In this document: positions 7,623 to 15,401 of the stretch, one piece after another
Layout of the letters: every line of letters begins with the position of its first letter
Numbering within the stretch: the first letter of the stretch is position 1
IMG/VR virus record: IMGVR_UViG_3300029923_000022
Span: 1 to 58,008 of that record
Reading direction: 5' to 3' (one strand)
DNA from: a virus
DNA length: 58,008 bases
Notes under the pieces: model-generated
Seen by the model: only the letters and a program-made list of their open reading frames with translations
Told to the model about the DNA's origin: nothing
Databases searched by the model: none
Made by a program: the position numbers and the translations under genes

Positions 7623-9911
7623 ATGAATGACATAATAAGGAAAGTTTTAGATGAAGTAAGACAAGGGAATAAAACTTTTCTTACTGATTTAGAAACTATG
7701 AGTAAGATAAACTCATATGTAGAAATGGTAATAAAATCAAATACACATTCCAATGATGATATAGAAAATATGAAAGGTATGTTAGAGATTTCTAACATAC
7801 TTTTTAATAACACAGATAGAGATTTTATATTATTAGAGGATGGGGTATATGATTTATTAATTGAAAAATGTAAAAAATATGATCCAAATTATTTAGTAGG
7901 AGCAAAACCTGTTTATTTTGCTCCTACAAATAATGACTCATTGACTAAACTAAAATCAAAAGTTATAAGATTTGTTGATCAAGATAAGATAGATGATATG
8001 TTATATGGAAATGATATATTCAAATATGAAGAAATAAAAAGAACTGATATATTGAAGAGTCCAATAACATTTAAGAATACTGATGTGATAGCTAAGAGAG
8101 TAGTAAATACAAAACATAACTATCCAAAATTAGTAGGGACTTTAGATAAGGGTAAATTTGTATTAAGTTCTCAAGCAAAAGAAAAAGGTGTATATGATGA
8201 TAATAATGTAAAAATATTAGAAAGGGATTTCTTTAAGAAACATATAGATGATGGAATCTTAGATCCAAATAGAAAGTTCTATATAGTTGCAGAATTAAAA
8301 TATGATGGAATTTCTGTTGAAGGAGATGTTACAAATCAGATAGAAGGAGGAAGAACTAGAGGAGATACAAATGAAGATATTGCAGCTGACCTAACTCCTA
8401 TATTAAGAGGTTATAGATTTAGATATGCTCCAATGATAGATGAAGCTTTTGGGATGAAATTTGAAGCTATAATGACTCATAATAATTTAGCAAAATATAA
8501 TGTAATCAAACAGAAAGATTATAAGAATTGTAGAACTGCTATCTCTGGATTATTTGCATCGTCTGATGCTCCACAGTTTAGAGACTTTATAACATTAGTA
8601 CCTTTAGCAACTTCTATAGAAGACATTGATAGACTTTCTGAAATAGAATTTATGAATAAGTATTACAATTCTGGAGAAAGATTAAGATATTCAGTATTGT
8701 ATGGTAACTATGTAGATATACTATTTCAGATAAAGAAATTTGTAGAAGAGGCAGAATATCTTAGACCATATATGCCTTTCATGTATGATGGAGTAGTGAT
8801 ATCTTATATAGAACCAGATCTCATAGATAAACTTGGAAGAGTAAATTCTGTTAATAAATATTCAATGGCAGTAAAATTTAATCCACTTAAGAAACAAGCA
8901 ATATTTATAGAATACAGATATACCGTAGGCCAAGATGGTGTAATAACTCCTATGATTTATTATACTGCAGTAGAGTTTTATGGCACAACACACAATCATT
9001 CTTCTGGTCATTCATATGAAAGATTTAGAACTTTGGCTTTAAGAAAAGGTGATATAATAGATGTAGAATATGTGAATGATGTTATGCCATATGTATCAAA
9101 ACCAGATAATTCACATAATCTAGAAAATACAAATCCAGTTGAAGTATTTCCTACAAAATGTCCTTCATGCGGAATAGTGCTAGAAATATCTGAATCAGGT
9201 AAATCTGCATTATGTTCTAATATGGCATGTAAGCAAAGAAATATAGCTAGAATAGTGAGTATGTTAAAGAAATTAAATGTTAAAGATTTCTCAGATGCTT
9301 ATTTGTTACAGATAGGTAAATATACATTATCGGATATGATGAATCTATCTGTAGATGAAATACAATTCTTAGGAGAGATTACTTCACAAAAGTTTATAGA
9401 AAGAATGAATCAATTAAAATTACAACCTATATATGATTATAAGATTATAGGAAGTCTTGGATTTACAGATATAGGTGTTAGAAAATGGAAGTTAATATTA
9501 AATAAATATACATTAGATGAGATACTATCTTTTACAGAAGAGCAACTAAGAGATGCTTTATTAAATATAAAAGGTATAGGTCCAGCTACTGTAGATACTA
9601 TAGTATCAGAATTTAAATTCTTTAAGGCAGATATAGATACTATACTTAAGATGCCTAATATACTAAAGTCTAAAGGAGTTAAGTCGGGTAAGTCTATAAG
9701 ATTTACTGGATTTAGAAATGAAGAATTAGTAAATACTTTAAATGATATGGGATATGATGCAAATGGAGATAGTGGTGTTACAAAATCAACAGATATATTA
9801 TTAGTTCCATTTGAAGGTTACACTAGTCCTAAGACAGTTAAAGCATCAGCTAATAATATTATGATAATTCCTATAAATGATTTTACTAATAATATGGATA
9901 AGTATTTATAA
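7623..9911 (+). CDS. ligA: NAD-dependent DNA ligase
   Basis: 762 residues, slightly longer than bacterial LigA (about 670). The adenylation motif AELKYDG has its lysine at 226, followed by EGGRTRGD. A four-cysteine zinc finger (C513, C516, C531, C536) is followed by helix-hairpin-helix repeats (for example NIKGIGPATVDTI) and a C-terminal BRCT domain (about 695-762). The enzyme seals nicks using NAD. The extra length is mainly N-terminal, in a linker at about residues 110-150 that holds KVIRFVDQDK and SPITF, copies of the tag-like peptide. ATG 7623 lies 1 bp after the RNA polymerase stop, with GGAAGG upstream. Confidence 0.93.
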   Translation: MNDIIRKVLDEVRQGNKTFLTDLETMSKINSYVEMVIKSNTHSNDDIENMKGMLEISNILFNNTDRDFILLEDGVYDLLIEKCKKYDPNYLVGAKPVYFAPTNNDSLTKLKSKVIRFVDQDKIDDMLYGNDIFKYEEIKRTDILKSPITFKNTDVIAKRVVNTKHNYPKLVGTLDKGKFVLSSQAKEKGVYDDNNVKILERDFFKKHIDDGILDPNRKFYIVAELKYDGISVEGDVTNQIEGGRTRGDTNEDIAADLTPILRGYRFRYAPMIDEAFGMKFEAIMTHNNLAKYNVIKQKDYKNCRTAISGLFASSDAPQFRDFITLVPLATSIEDIDRLSEIEFMNKYYNSGERLRYSVLYGNYVDILFQIKKFVEEAEYLRPYMPFMYDGVVISYIEPDLIDKLGRVNSVNKYSMAVKFNPLKKQAIFIEYRYTVGQDGVITPMIYYTAVEFYGTTHNHSSGHSYERFRTLALRKGDIIDVEYVNDVMPYVSKPDNSHNLENTNPVEVFPTKCPSCGIVLEISESGKSALCSNMACKQRNIARIVSMLKKLNVKDFSDAYLLQIGKYTLSDMMNLSVDEIQFLGEITSQKFIERMNQLKLQPIYDYKIIGSLGFTDIGVRKWKLILNKYTLDEILSFTEEQLRDALLNIKGIGPATVDTIVSEFKFFKADIDTILKMPNILKSKGVKSGKSIRFTGFRNEELVNTLNDMGYDANGDSGVTKSTDILLVPFEGYTSPKTVKASANNIMIIPINDFTNNMDKYL

Positions 9912-9927
9912 AAAAGGAGGTGTATTA

Positions 9928-10254
9928 ATGGATTATAAAAAGGCAAGTGAAATATTAACACAAGCTATTAATTATGACGAAGAAGGCAGAGTAGGAAAAG
10001 ATAATTGGATATTAGGAACAGAAGATATTGAGGTTATTAAAATAGCAATTGAAGCACTTAAAAAATCAAAAGAGATATCAATATCAGATGCAATGAATAT
10101 AATTAAAAATGCTTTAAAAGAAGATAAAACAGAAGGTAGTTATTATTATTCATGGCAAAGTAATATTGCTTGTTCAATCATGGATAATTCAAATTTAGAG
10201 CATGATAAAGCTAATGAAATATCTATCAAATTTTTAGAATCGTTGATAAGATAG
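9928..10254 (+). CDS. Hypothetical protein, 108 aa
   Basis: The start is ATG 9928, which has a perfect AAGGAGG site 7 bases upstream. The frame is open further upstream but that part overlaps the ligase. The protein is hydrophilic and helical, with no recognised domain and no membrane segment. It lies directly after the ligase in the same unit. Confidence 0.7.
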   Translation: MDYKKASEILTQAINYDEEGRVGKDNWILGTEDIEVIKIAIEALKKSKEISISDAMNIIKNALKEDKTEGSYYYSWQSNIACSIMDNSNLEHDKANEISIKFLESLIR

Positions 10255-10303
10255 TATATATTTTATGGTAAATATCTATAAAAAAGTGGAGGAAAGATAT
10301 TAA

Positions 10304-10444
10304 ATGGGTGGTAGATATGAGGTCAGATTTGAAGACAAAAAACAGTTAGATGGTTATATGTCAACATATACAAATAGTTGGTTTGAGTTTATGAAATTAA
10401 GGCTTATTAAAAAAGTAATTTATTATAAGGTTTTTATTTCATAA
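10304..10444 (+). CDS. Small hypothetical protein, 46 aa
   Basis: ATG 10304 to TAA 10442-10444, with GTGGAGGAAA about 10 bases upstream. The N-terminal half is polar (GGRYEVRFEDKKQLDG) and the C-terminal half basic and hydrophobic (LRLIKKVIYYKVFIS). A good ribosome binding site and an open gap in the operon support it, but it could be a decayed remnant. Confidence 0.45.
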   Translation: MGGRYEVRFEDKKQLDGYMSTYTNSWFEFMKLRLIKKVIYYKVFIS

Positions 10445-10528
10445 TTCGAATATATTATAAAGTATAATAAACTTATTGATTGGGAATAAGTACTATTTAT
10501 AAATTTACAAACTATTAAACATAATTAT

Positions 10529-10555
10529 AATTATATATTATTATTATGTATAAAA
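10529..10555 (+). promoter_or_regulatory. AT-rich promoter-like element
   Basis: AATTATATATTATTATTATG and flanks match the element repeated upstream of several other genes in the window (10529, 18195, 18878, 54511 on +; 48311, 48931, 50707 on -). It lies about 35 bases before the next start codon. No standard -35 box at normal spacing. Confidence 0.5.
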
Positions 10556-10588
10556 ATAATATTATAAATTTCAAGGAGGAATTTGATT

Positions 10589-11179
10589 ATGAATTTTAAC
10601 GAATCTACAATACCAATGATTTATGCACAGAAGATGGGTGAAGCAGACCTCGATTGGGATGCTAATTGGACAAGAAAAATTTATGAAGTTGTAGTAACAG
10701 GAATATCTGACTTTTTGGCTTTAGCTAAAAGTAAAAATAATAAGGTTGCAGTTGCAGTAAGGGATCTAAAAGGTAATTTCTTAATGGGTGCTATCGTAGA
10801 ATATCATAGTAATGAGAATGAAGATATGCCAGGAAATTGGTCATATGAGTTTTCATTTGATGAGAAAGATTTGGAAGGGGCTACAGTATACTTAACTACT
10901 GATACACAGTTCCAGAAACAGTTATCGGCAACAGCTTATAACCTTCATAGGATTCAGTTTGAGATGGAAATACACATAGAAACCATTATTGAATTATGCG
11001 TTTCTATATTAAAGCAATGGCTTGATATGAATGCTAAAGAAGCTGAAGAAGTAAACATAGAGCTTATTGGTTATTTTGTAGCATCTGTTGCAATTGAAAA
11101 TGGAGAAAAAGTAATAGCTATTATACCTGATGGAGCAATGAAACGTCTTATTAAAGATGATGCAGCTCTAGAGGAGTAA
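10589..11179 (+). CDS. Conserved-looking hypothetical protein, 196 aa, own promoter and terminator
   Basis: ATG 10589 is 8 bases after a perfect AAGGAGGA; the in-frame TTG at 10583 is too close to that site. The protein is acidic, soluble and evenly mixed in alpha and beta, with no motif I recognise. It is a single-gene unit: a promoter-like element lies before it and a strong hairpin terminator after it. Together with the strong ribosome binding site this suggests high expression, perhaps a DNA-binding, decoy or virion protein. Function unknown. Confidence 0.75.
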   Translation: MNFNESTIPMIYAQKMGEADLDWDANWTRKIYEVVVTGISDFLALAKSKNNKVAVAVRDLKGNFLMGAIVEYHSNENEDMPGNWSYEFSFDEKDLEGATVYLTTDTQFQKQLSATAYNLHRIQFEMEIHIETIIELCVSILKQWLDMNAKEAEEVNIELIGYFVASVAIENGEKVIAIIPDGAMKRLIKDDAALEE

Positions 11180-11184
11180 TAATT

Positions 11185-11220
11185 AAACTCGTATGTTTTT
11201 GCATACGAGTTTATTTTTAA
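11185..11220 (+). terminator. Rho-independent terminator
   Basis: Eleven-base arms AAACTCGTATG / CATACGAGTTT (11185-11195, 11202-11212) followed by ATTTTTAA. It ends the single-gene unit before it. Confidence 0.9.
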
Positions 11221-11243
11221 TAAAAAGGTGGATGATTATATAT

Positions 11244-11867
11244 ATGGACAAAGCGAGAATAAATAATAAAATATATGATATCATTACTGATGACGAATAT
11301 AAGAATAATAAGAATTTGTATGATCCTTCATTCACTGCAATAAAGAAAGAAGGAACAATATATCCGTTAAGAAAAAAGAAAGATACAAGTCCAGGGTACT
11401 ATGATTTAGGAGTAATAGGATTTTATGTTTCTCCATCAGATGATGAAAAAGATTTATATAATAGTATAAATAGTATAAACTTTTCTGACTCTAAATCTAT
11501 TAAAGATATAATAGAGAAGAGTGATAACTTAAAAGAAATTGAAAAAGATATATTAACTACAGCAGATAATATATTTATTCCTAAGATAAAAGAAAACGAT
11601 GAACCTGAAATGATTGCACTTAAGGAGTCAGTCATTTCTAAGAATATAGACATTGGTAATTACGAACATAGGTTTGGAGGAAAATATAATAATGATATCA
11701 GAATTTTTCAAGACAATAGTATAACTTTATTTAAGTTAAAGAAATTTGCTGATGCATTAGACTTGAAGTGTACATTAACAATAGAAGATAAAAATCCAGA
11801 TGTTGCAAATCCTATGAATAGAGCTGTGACAGTTGTATTAAACGATGGAGATGATATTGATGAATGA
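11244..11867 (+). CDS. Putative DNA-binding protein with Xre-like HTH, 207 aa
   Basis: The start is placed at ATG 11244 because the upstream part of the open frame overlaps the terminator hairpin; AAGGTGG (11225-11231) serves it. Residues about 125-190 resemble an Xre-type helix-turn-helix: LKESVISKNIDIGNYEHR, then ITLFKLKKFADALDLK. The pattern matches the recognition and final helices of small phage HTH regulators. The N-terminal 120 residues are unassigned. The gene overlaps the start of the RNA polymerase beta N-terminal gene by 8 bp, so a link to viral transcription is plausible but not shown. Confidence 0.55.
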   Translation: MDKARINNKIYDIITDDEYKNNKNLYDPSFTAIKKEGTIYPLRKKKDTSPGYYDLGVIGFYVSPSDDEKDLYNSINSINFSDSKSIKDIIEKSDNLKEIEKDILTTADNIFIPKIKENDEPEMIALKESVISKNIDIGNYEHRFGGKYNNDIRIFQDNSITLFKLKKFADALDLKCTLTIEDKNPDVANPMNRAVTVVLNDGDDIDE

Positions 11868-13593
11868 TGACATAACTCAAAGAAATTTCATCAAATATTT
11901 TACTGATGAAAATAGAGAACATTTTAATGAACAATTATTTTATAGAAATGAAGATGATATAATAGAAGATATTAAGAAGGTTATATTATCATGTCAGAGA
12001 AGCAGATACTTTGTTTTAAGAGTTCATCAATTTAAAGTAGTAGATGATTATAATGAGATTATGCAAATCTTATATAATTATGAAGAAAATCTAAATAGGA
12101 ACAAGACTAAGAAGAGAGATAATCAATATGATTTTGTAGACTTAAAAGTTACAGATATGAAATTATTGATAGTGACTTATTATATAGAAGCTAAAGAAAA
12201 ATTTGAATATGTTGATGTCATTATAGCAGTTCCTAGAATAGTTAATAAGTATTACTTTAGAATATCTGGAAATATATATTCAGCATTGTTTCAGTTAGTA
12301 GAGAGTACTTATAATAGTTCAACTTCAGCAGCTTCAAGAAAAGATAATATTACATTAAAAACAATATTTATGCCTATTAGAATATATAGAAATAATGTAT
12401 CCTTATTGACAACTTCTAATGAGGATGTAAAATGTGTATTCTATACAATAAGAGTATTTAATAAATCTTTCAATTCAGTAAAGCCATTCTTAGCAAGAGG
12501 TGGATTTTATAATGGTATGGCATATTTAGGATTGAAGTATATTTCAATAACAGAAACAGATCCTAATGATAAAGATTTATATACTTTTGAAAAACATGGC
12601 CTATTTGTAAGTGTACCGAGATATATATTTGATAGTGATGCATATACACAATCGTTTGTATATGGATTAATTGCCGCAATAAATAAAGAATGCACATATT
12701 CAAATATATTCTCTAAATACTATTGGCTTAAAATGTTAGGTGAAGATTTTAATAATTCTAGTGTGGATAAAGGAGTATCAATATTAGATTCTTTAGAGTC
12801 AGTATATGATATATTGACAAAAGAAAGTCTTCATCTTCCAGAATATCAGAAACAAAATATTTATGATATTCTAAAATGGTTATTAAGAGAATTTTCAAAT
12901 CTAAAATCTAAAGATAATTTAGATGTTACTGTAAAAAGAATAAGGTTCTCAGAATATATTGCATCGCTGTATGCAATGAAACTATCTACTGGTATCTATA
13001 GAATATCGGATAATAGAAGGAAGAATATAAACATAGATAGTATAAAGAGAATAATAAGAATACCACCTATGTATCTTATAAGTGCAATAACTAAATGTAA
13101 TTTAGTAAACTATAGAAATTTGGTTAATGATTTAGATTCTACTTTAGCTTTAAAATATTCTAGAAAAGGTATTTCTGGAATGGGAGATCAGAGTAGTAAA
13201 TCAGTACCTAAAATATACAGATATATAGATTCGTCTAGTATAGGTATATTTGATTTAGATGATTCACCTAAATCCGACCCAGGAATATCTGGTACAATAA
13301 GTCCATTAGTTAAATTAAGTAATTGGTCTTTTTCAGATTATAGTGAACCAAATGAATGGGAAGCTGGATTTAAAGATTTGACAAAGAACTATAAAGCATT
13401 AGTTGGTAAGAAAGAAGTAATAACTCTTCAAAAAGAATTATTAGATATAGAAAATGAAGAGTTAGAAAATATAGTAGATGACTCTATATATGCTGTAAAA
13501 GAATTAATGTCAGCTATAAGATTTATAGAAGATGATGTTATTGAAGATACAGACATAGATCCTAATATGGTTGAAGAGGAGGATTTATTATAA
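11860..13593 (+). CDS. RNA polymerase beta subunit, N-terminal half
   Basis: 577 residues. VPRIVNKYYFRISGNIYSA near residue 125 corresponds to the conserved RpoB segment around the 'FIINGxERV' motif. The stretch from about 420 (DSTLALKYSRKGISGMG through SSIGIFDLDDSPKSDPGISG) matches the rifampicin-region and PxETPEGPNIG segment of bacterial beta in order, though diverged. With the C-terminal half at 5438-7621 it makes a split beta, as in phiKZ/AR9-type phages; gene order is reversed relative to the protein. Near the C-terminus SAIRFIEDD is a copy of the tag-like peptide, followed by an acidic tail. ATG 11860 has GGAG upstream and overlaps the previous gene. Confidence 0.82.
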   Translation: MNDDITQRNFIKYFTDENREHFNEQLFYRNEDDIIEDIKKVILSCQRSRYFVLRVHQFKVVDDYNEIMQILYNYEENLNRNKTKKRDNQYDFVDLKVTDMKLLIVTYYIEAKEKFEYVDVIIAVPRIVNKYYFRISGNIYSALFQLVESTYNSSTSAASRKDNITLKTIFMPIRIYRNNVSLLTTSNEDVKCVFYTIRVFNKSFNSVKPFLARGGFYNGMAYLGLKYISITETDPNDKDLYTFEKHGLFVSVPRYIFDSDAYTQSFVYGLIAAINKECTYSNIFSKYYWLKMLGEDFNNSSVDKGVSILDSLESVYDILTKESLHLPEYQKQNIYDILKWLLREFSNLKSKDNLDVTVKRIRFSEYIASLYAMKLSTGIYRISDNRRKNINIDSIKRIIRIPPMYLISAITKCNLVNYRNLVNDLDSTLALKYSRKGISGMGDQSSKSVPKIYRYIDSSSIGIFDLDDSPKSDPGISGTISPLVKLSNWSFSDYSEPNEWEAGFKDLTKNYKALVGKKEVITLQKELLDIENEELENIVDDSIYAVKELMSAIRFIEDDVIEDTDIDPNMVEEEDLL

Positions 13594-13594
13594 A

Positions 13595-13819
13595 ATGATA
13601 AAATATTTTATATTTTCAAGAGAACAATTAAACATGAAAAGAAACGTCGCTAAAAAGATAAGCCAGGAATATACACCTGGCTCTGTATTTATGGGAAATA
13701 AACCAAAAGAATTTACTGATATGATAGATGACCCGAAGTTAGCAAAGTTCTCCGATTCTATTGTAATTATCAGTGGTGATCCAACTACTATTAAATATAA
13801 AGCAGGAAGTGATTTCTAA
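13595..13819 (+). CDS. Hypothetical protein, 74 aa
   Basis: ATG 13595 is 11 bases after AGAGGAGGA, which lies in the end of the preceding gene. The N-terminal half is basic (REQLNMKRNVAKKIS). Its TAA overlaps the ATG of the next gene (TAATG). No recognised domain. Its position between an RNA polymerase subunit and a zinc-ribbon protein suggests, but does not show, a transcription role. Confidence 0.65.
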   Translation: MIKYFIFSREQLNMKRNVAKKISQEYTPGSVFMGNKPKEFTDMIDDPKLAKFSDSIVIISGDPTTIKYKAGSDF

Positions 13820-14124
13820 TGTGTAAGAAAGTTATATCAATACTTGGTCCTACTGAATGCCCACATTGTCACTCTGCTTTAGTGCTATATAGGGAACAAA
13901 CAACATCAGTTGGTTTAGATAAAAATGGAAATGGTATACCAACTGATAATAATATGTTTGAATATGAGGAAGTATTAAAATGTGAAAATTGTTTTAGTAA
14001 ATTTCCATGTATACAATTATCTAATGGTAGATATACAATCTATACTGATTTACAGATGAGACTAGATATATATAGAACTGTAGCAAGTATAAATAGAGTA
14101 AGAAGTCCATTTATAAGGAGTTGA
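13819..14124 (+). CDS. Zinc-ribbon protein, 101 aa
   Basis: Two cysteine pairs, CPHC at about residue 15 and CENC at about 56, form a probable zinc ribbon. The start overlaps the previous stop (TAATG). Small zinc ribbons are common in RNA polymerase-associated and nucleic-acid-binding proteins. It sits three genes from the RNA polymerase beta half, and further zinc ribbons occur at 14712 and 54326, also next to polymerase genes. The N-terminus MCKKVISILGP resembles a degenerate form of the tag peptide, with I in place of F. Confidence 0.7.
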   Translation: MCKKVISILGPTECPHCHSALVLYREQTTSVGLDKNGNGIPTDNNMFEYEEVLKCENCFSKFPCIQLSNGRYTIYTDLQMRLDIYRTVASINRVRSPFIRS

Positions 14125-14128
14125 TTAA

Positions 14129-14731
14129 ATGAATATAGAATTTAAAACTATGTTTAATGTAATATATGGTAGATTGTTTGGAGACTTTCAAGCTTTAACA
14201 ACTGAGATTCATCCAGATATATTAAAAATAATAAAAGTTACTCATGGTAAAACATTGGATGGAAAAATGTTTTCATTAAAACTTGAGAATGGTGTAGATA
14301 TTTATATAATAAAAGAATTAAATTCTTTTATATATATGAATAGTCTGTTCGTAGATAATAAAAGATCTGTGGTATGTAGTATACCATATGACTTATATAA
14401 TTACGATCAAAAAGAAATAGTAAAAATAATTAAATCGCTATACACATATATTTGTAATCAATTGATTACAAAACCAGGAGATACATTATATAATAAAATT
14501 ACAAGTATAGCTCCCACAATATTAACATTTCATACATTAAGACATGTATGTGAAGATTTAGAAATAGTTGATTTTATAGATAATGATGATAACTTTAAAG
14601 AAATAACGGTAGAAGTTTTATATGATTCATTAGACTATTCTATAAATGAACTATTAGATTACTGTGGAATATTTGCAATCTGTACTGAGAAAATAGAAAA
14701 AGAAGTTAATGATGAAGATAAAGACGATTAG
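14129..14731 (+). CDS. Hypothetical protein, 200 aa
   Basis: ATG 14129 with AAGGAG upstream, 4 bp after the previous stop. A mixed alpha/beta soluble protein with an acidic C-terminus ending EVNDEDKDD. No motif recognised. The 3' end overlaps the following zinc-ribbon gene by about 20 bp. Confidence 0.7.
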   Translation: MNIEFKTMFNVIYGRLFGDFQALTTEIHPDILKIIKVTHGKTLDGKMFSLKLENGVDIYIIKELNSFIYMNSLFVDNKRSVVCSIPYDLYNYDQKEIVKIIKSLYTYICNQLITKPGDTLYNKITSIAPTILTFHTLRHVCEDLEIVDFIDNDDNFKEITVEVLYDSLDYSINELLDYCGIFAICTEKIEKEVNDEDKDD

Positions 14732-15002
14732 TTTTAAGCGTCAAGATCATTGTGTAAAATGTAATGCAGATAGATCCATAGAGCTATATGATATATATGA
14801 TAAACCAATAAATTATTCATATTTTCTAGATAGATTAAATAGCGTAAGTTTAGATAGTTTTAATCGACGAGAGTTATCTTATATGCAATGCAAAAAATGT
14901 GGTGTTGTATATGATATAACTTGGGAGAATAAAATACCAGAACCATTGATTAATAAGAATACACTATTCATATTTTTGAATAGTGTATTTAAAAAAATAT
15001 AA
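14712..15002 (+). CDS. Zinc-ribbon protein with N-terminal tag-like peptide, 96 aa
   Basis: The start is ATG 14712 or the adjacent in-frame ATG 14709. The protein opens with MKIKTISFKRQDH, a clear copy of the [I]-[S/R]-F peptide, and then carries CVKC (about residue 15) and CKKC (about residue 60), a probable zinc ribbon. It overlaps the 3' end of the previous gene. The last codons lie inside a 13-bp-arm hairpin at 14957-14988. Function unknown; nucleic-acid binding is likely from the zinc ribbon. Confidence 0.68.
   Translation: MKIKTISFKRQDHCVKCNADRSIELYDIYDKPINYSYFLDRLNSVSLDSFNRRELSYMQCKKCGVVYDITWENKIPEPLINKNTLFIFLNSVFKKI
14957..14988. repeat. 13-bp inverted repeat inside the end of a gene
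   Basis: AATACACTATTCA / TGAATAGTGTATT with a 6-base loop, within the last codons of the 14712-15002 gene. The + strand follows with an A-rich tract rather than T, so it is not a standard terminator for this gene. On the minus strand a T-tract follows the hairpin. Confidence 0.6.
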
Positions 15003-15018
15003 ATACTAGGAGGATAAT

Positions 15019-15327
15019 ATGATTAATTGTTTAACAAATAGTCAACTATTAAAGATGGCAGAAATTAATGAAAAAAATAAAGTAATTGATAAAAAGATAA
15101 ATGATAATATAAATAAAAAAGTAAATTTTCTTAAGAAAAAACGTCCACATCTAACTGAATTTGAATTAAGTGAATATAGATTAGAATTGATAAGTGAGTC
15201 AAAACCTATAAAGATACTTAAAGAAGAGCTTGAATTTAACACTCATATCATAGAATGTTTTAAATGTAGAAATAAATTAATTAGTATGATTGGAGAAGAT
15301 GAAGTAAAACTTATTTTATTAAAATAA
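15019..15327 (+). CDS. Hypothetical protein, 102 aa
   Basis: ATG 15019 with AGGAGG upstream. A lysine-rich, highly helical protein with a probable coiled coil (residues about 10-50) and one CFKC near the C-terminus. A strong terminator follows immediately. No function recognised. Confidence 0.7.
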   Translation: MINCLTNSQLLKMAEINEKNKVIDKKINDNINKKVNFLKKKRPHLTEFELSEYRLELISESKPIKILKEELEFNTHIIECFKCRNKLISMIGEDEVKLILLK

Positions 15328-15329
15328 TA

Positions 15330-15365
15330 AATAGGAGAGATTACTCTCCTATTTTATTTTTTATT
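15330..15365 (+). terminator. Rho-independent terminator
   Basis: AATAGGAGAG / CTCTCCTATT arms (15330-15339, 15344-15353), 4-base loop, then a T-rich tract. It ends the unit that contains the beta N-terminal gene. Confidence 0.9.
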
Positions 15366-15401
15366 CTTATTATAACTTTATAGTAAGGGAGGTGATTACT
15401 T

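Noticed and set aside
9694-9720. Further tag copy at KSIRFTGFR in ligase
   Set aside because: This is the conserved first strand of the BRCT domain, whose usual form (GKxxxFTG) explains the match.
11193-11243. Longer N-terminus for the HTH protein
   Set aside because: The extra codons lie in the terminator hairpin of the gene before and lack a ribosome binding site.
12939-12960. Further tag copy at RIRFSEY in the beta N-half
   Set aside because: It lies in the middle of the predicted fold, not in a terminus or linker, so chance is likely.
5438-13593. Split RNA polymerase beta as a frameshifted or broken gene
   Set aside because: The halves are in reversed order, each with its own start and ribosome binding site and with other genes between. 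This is the known split type of large phages, not a broken gene.
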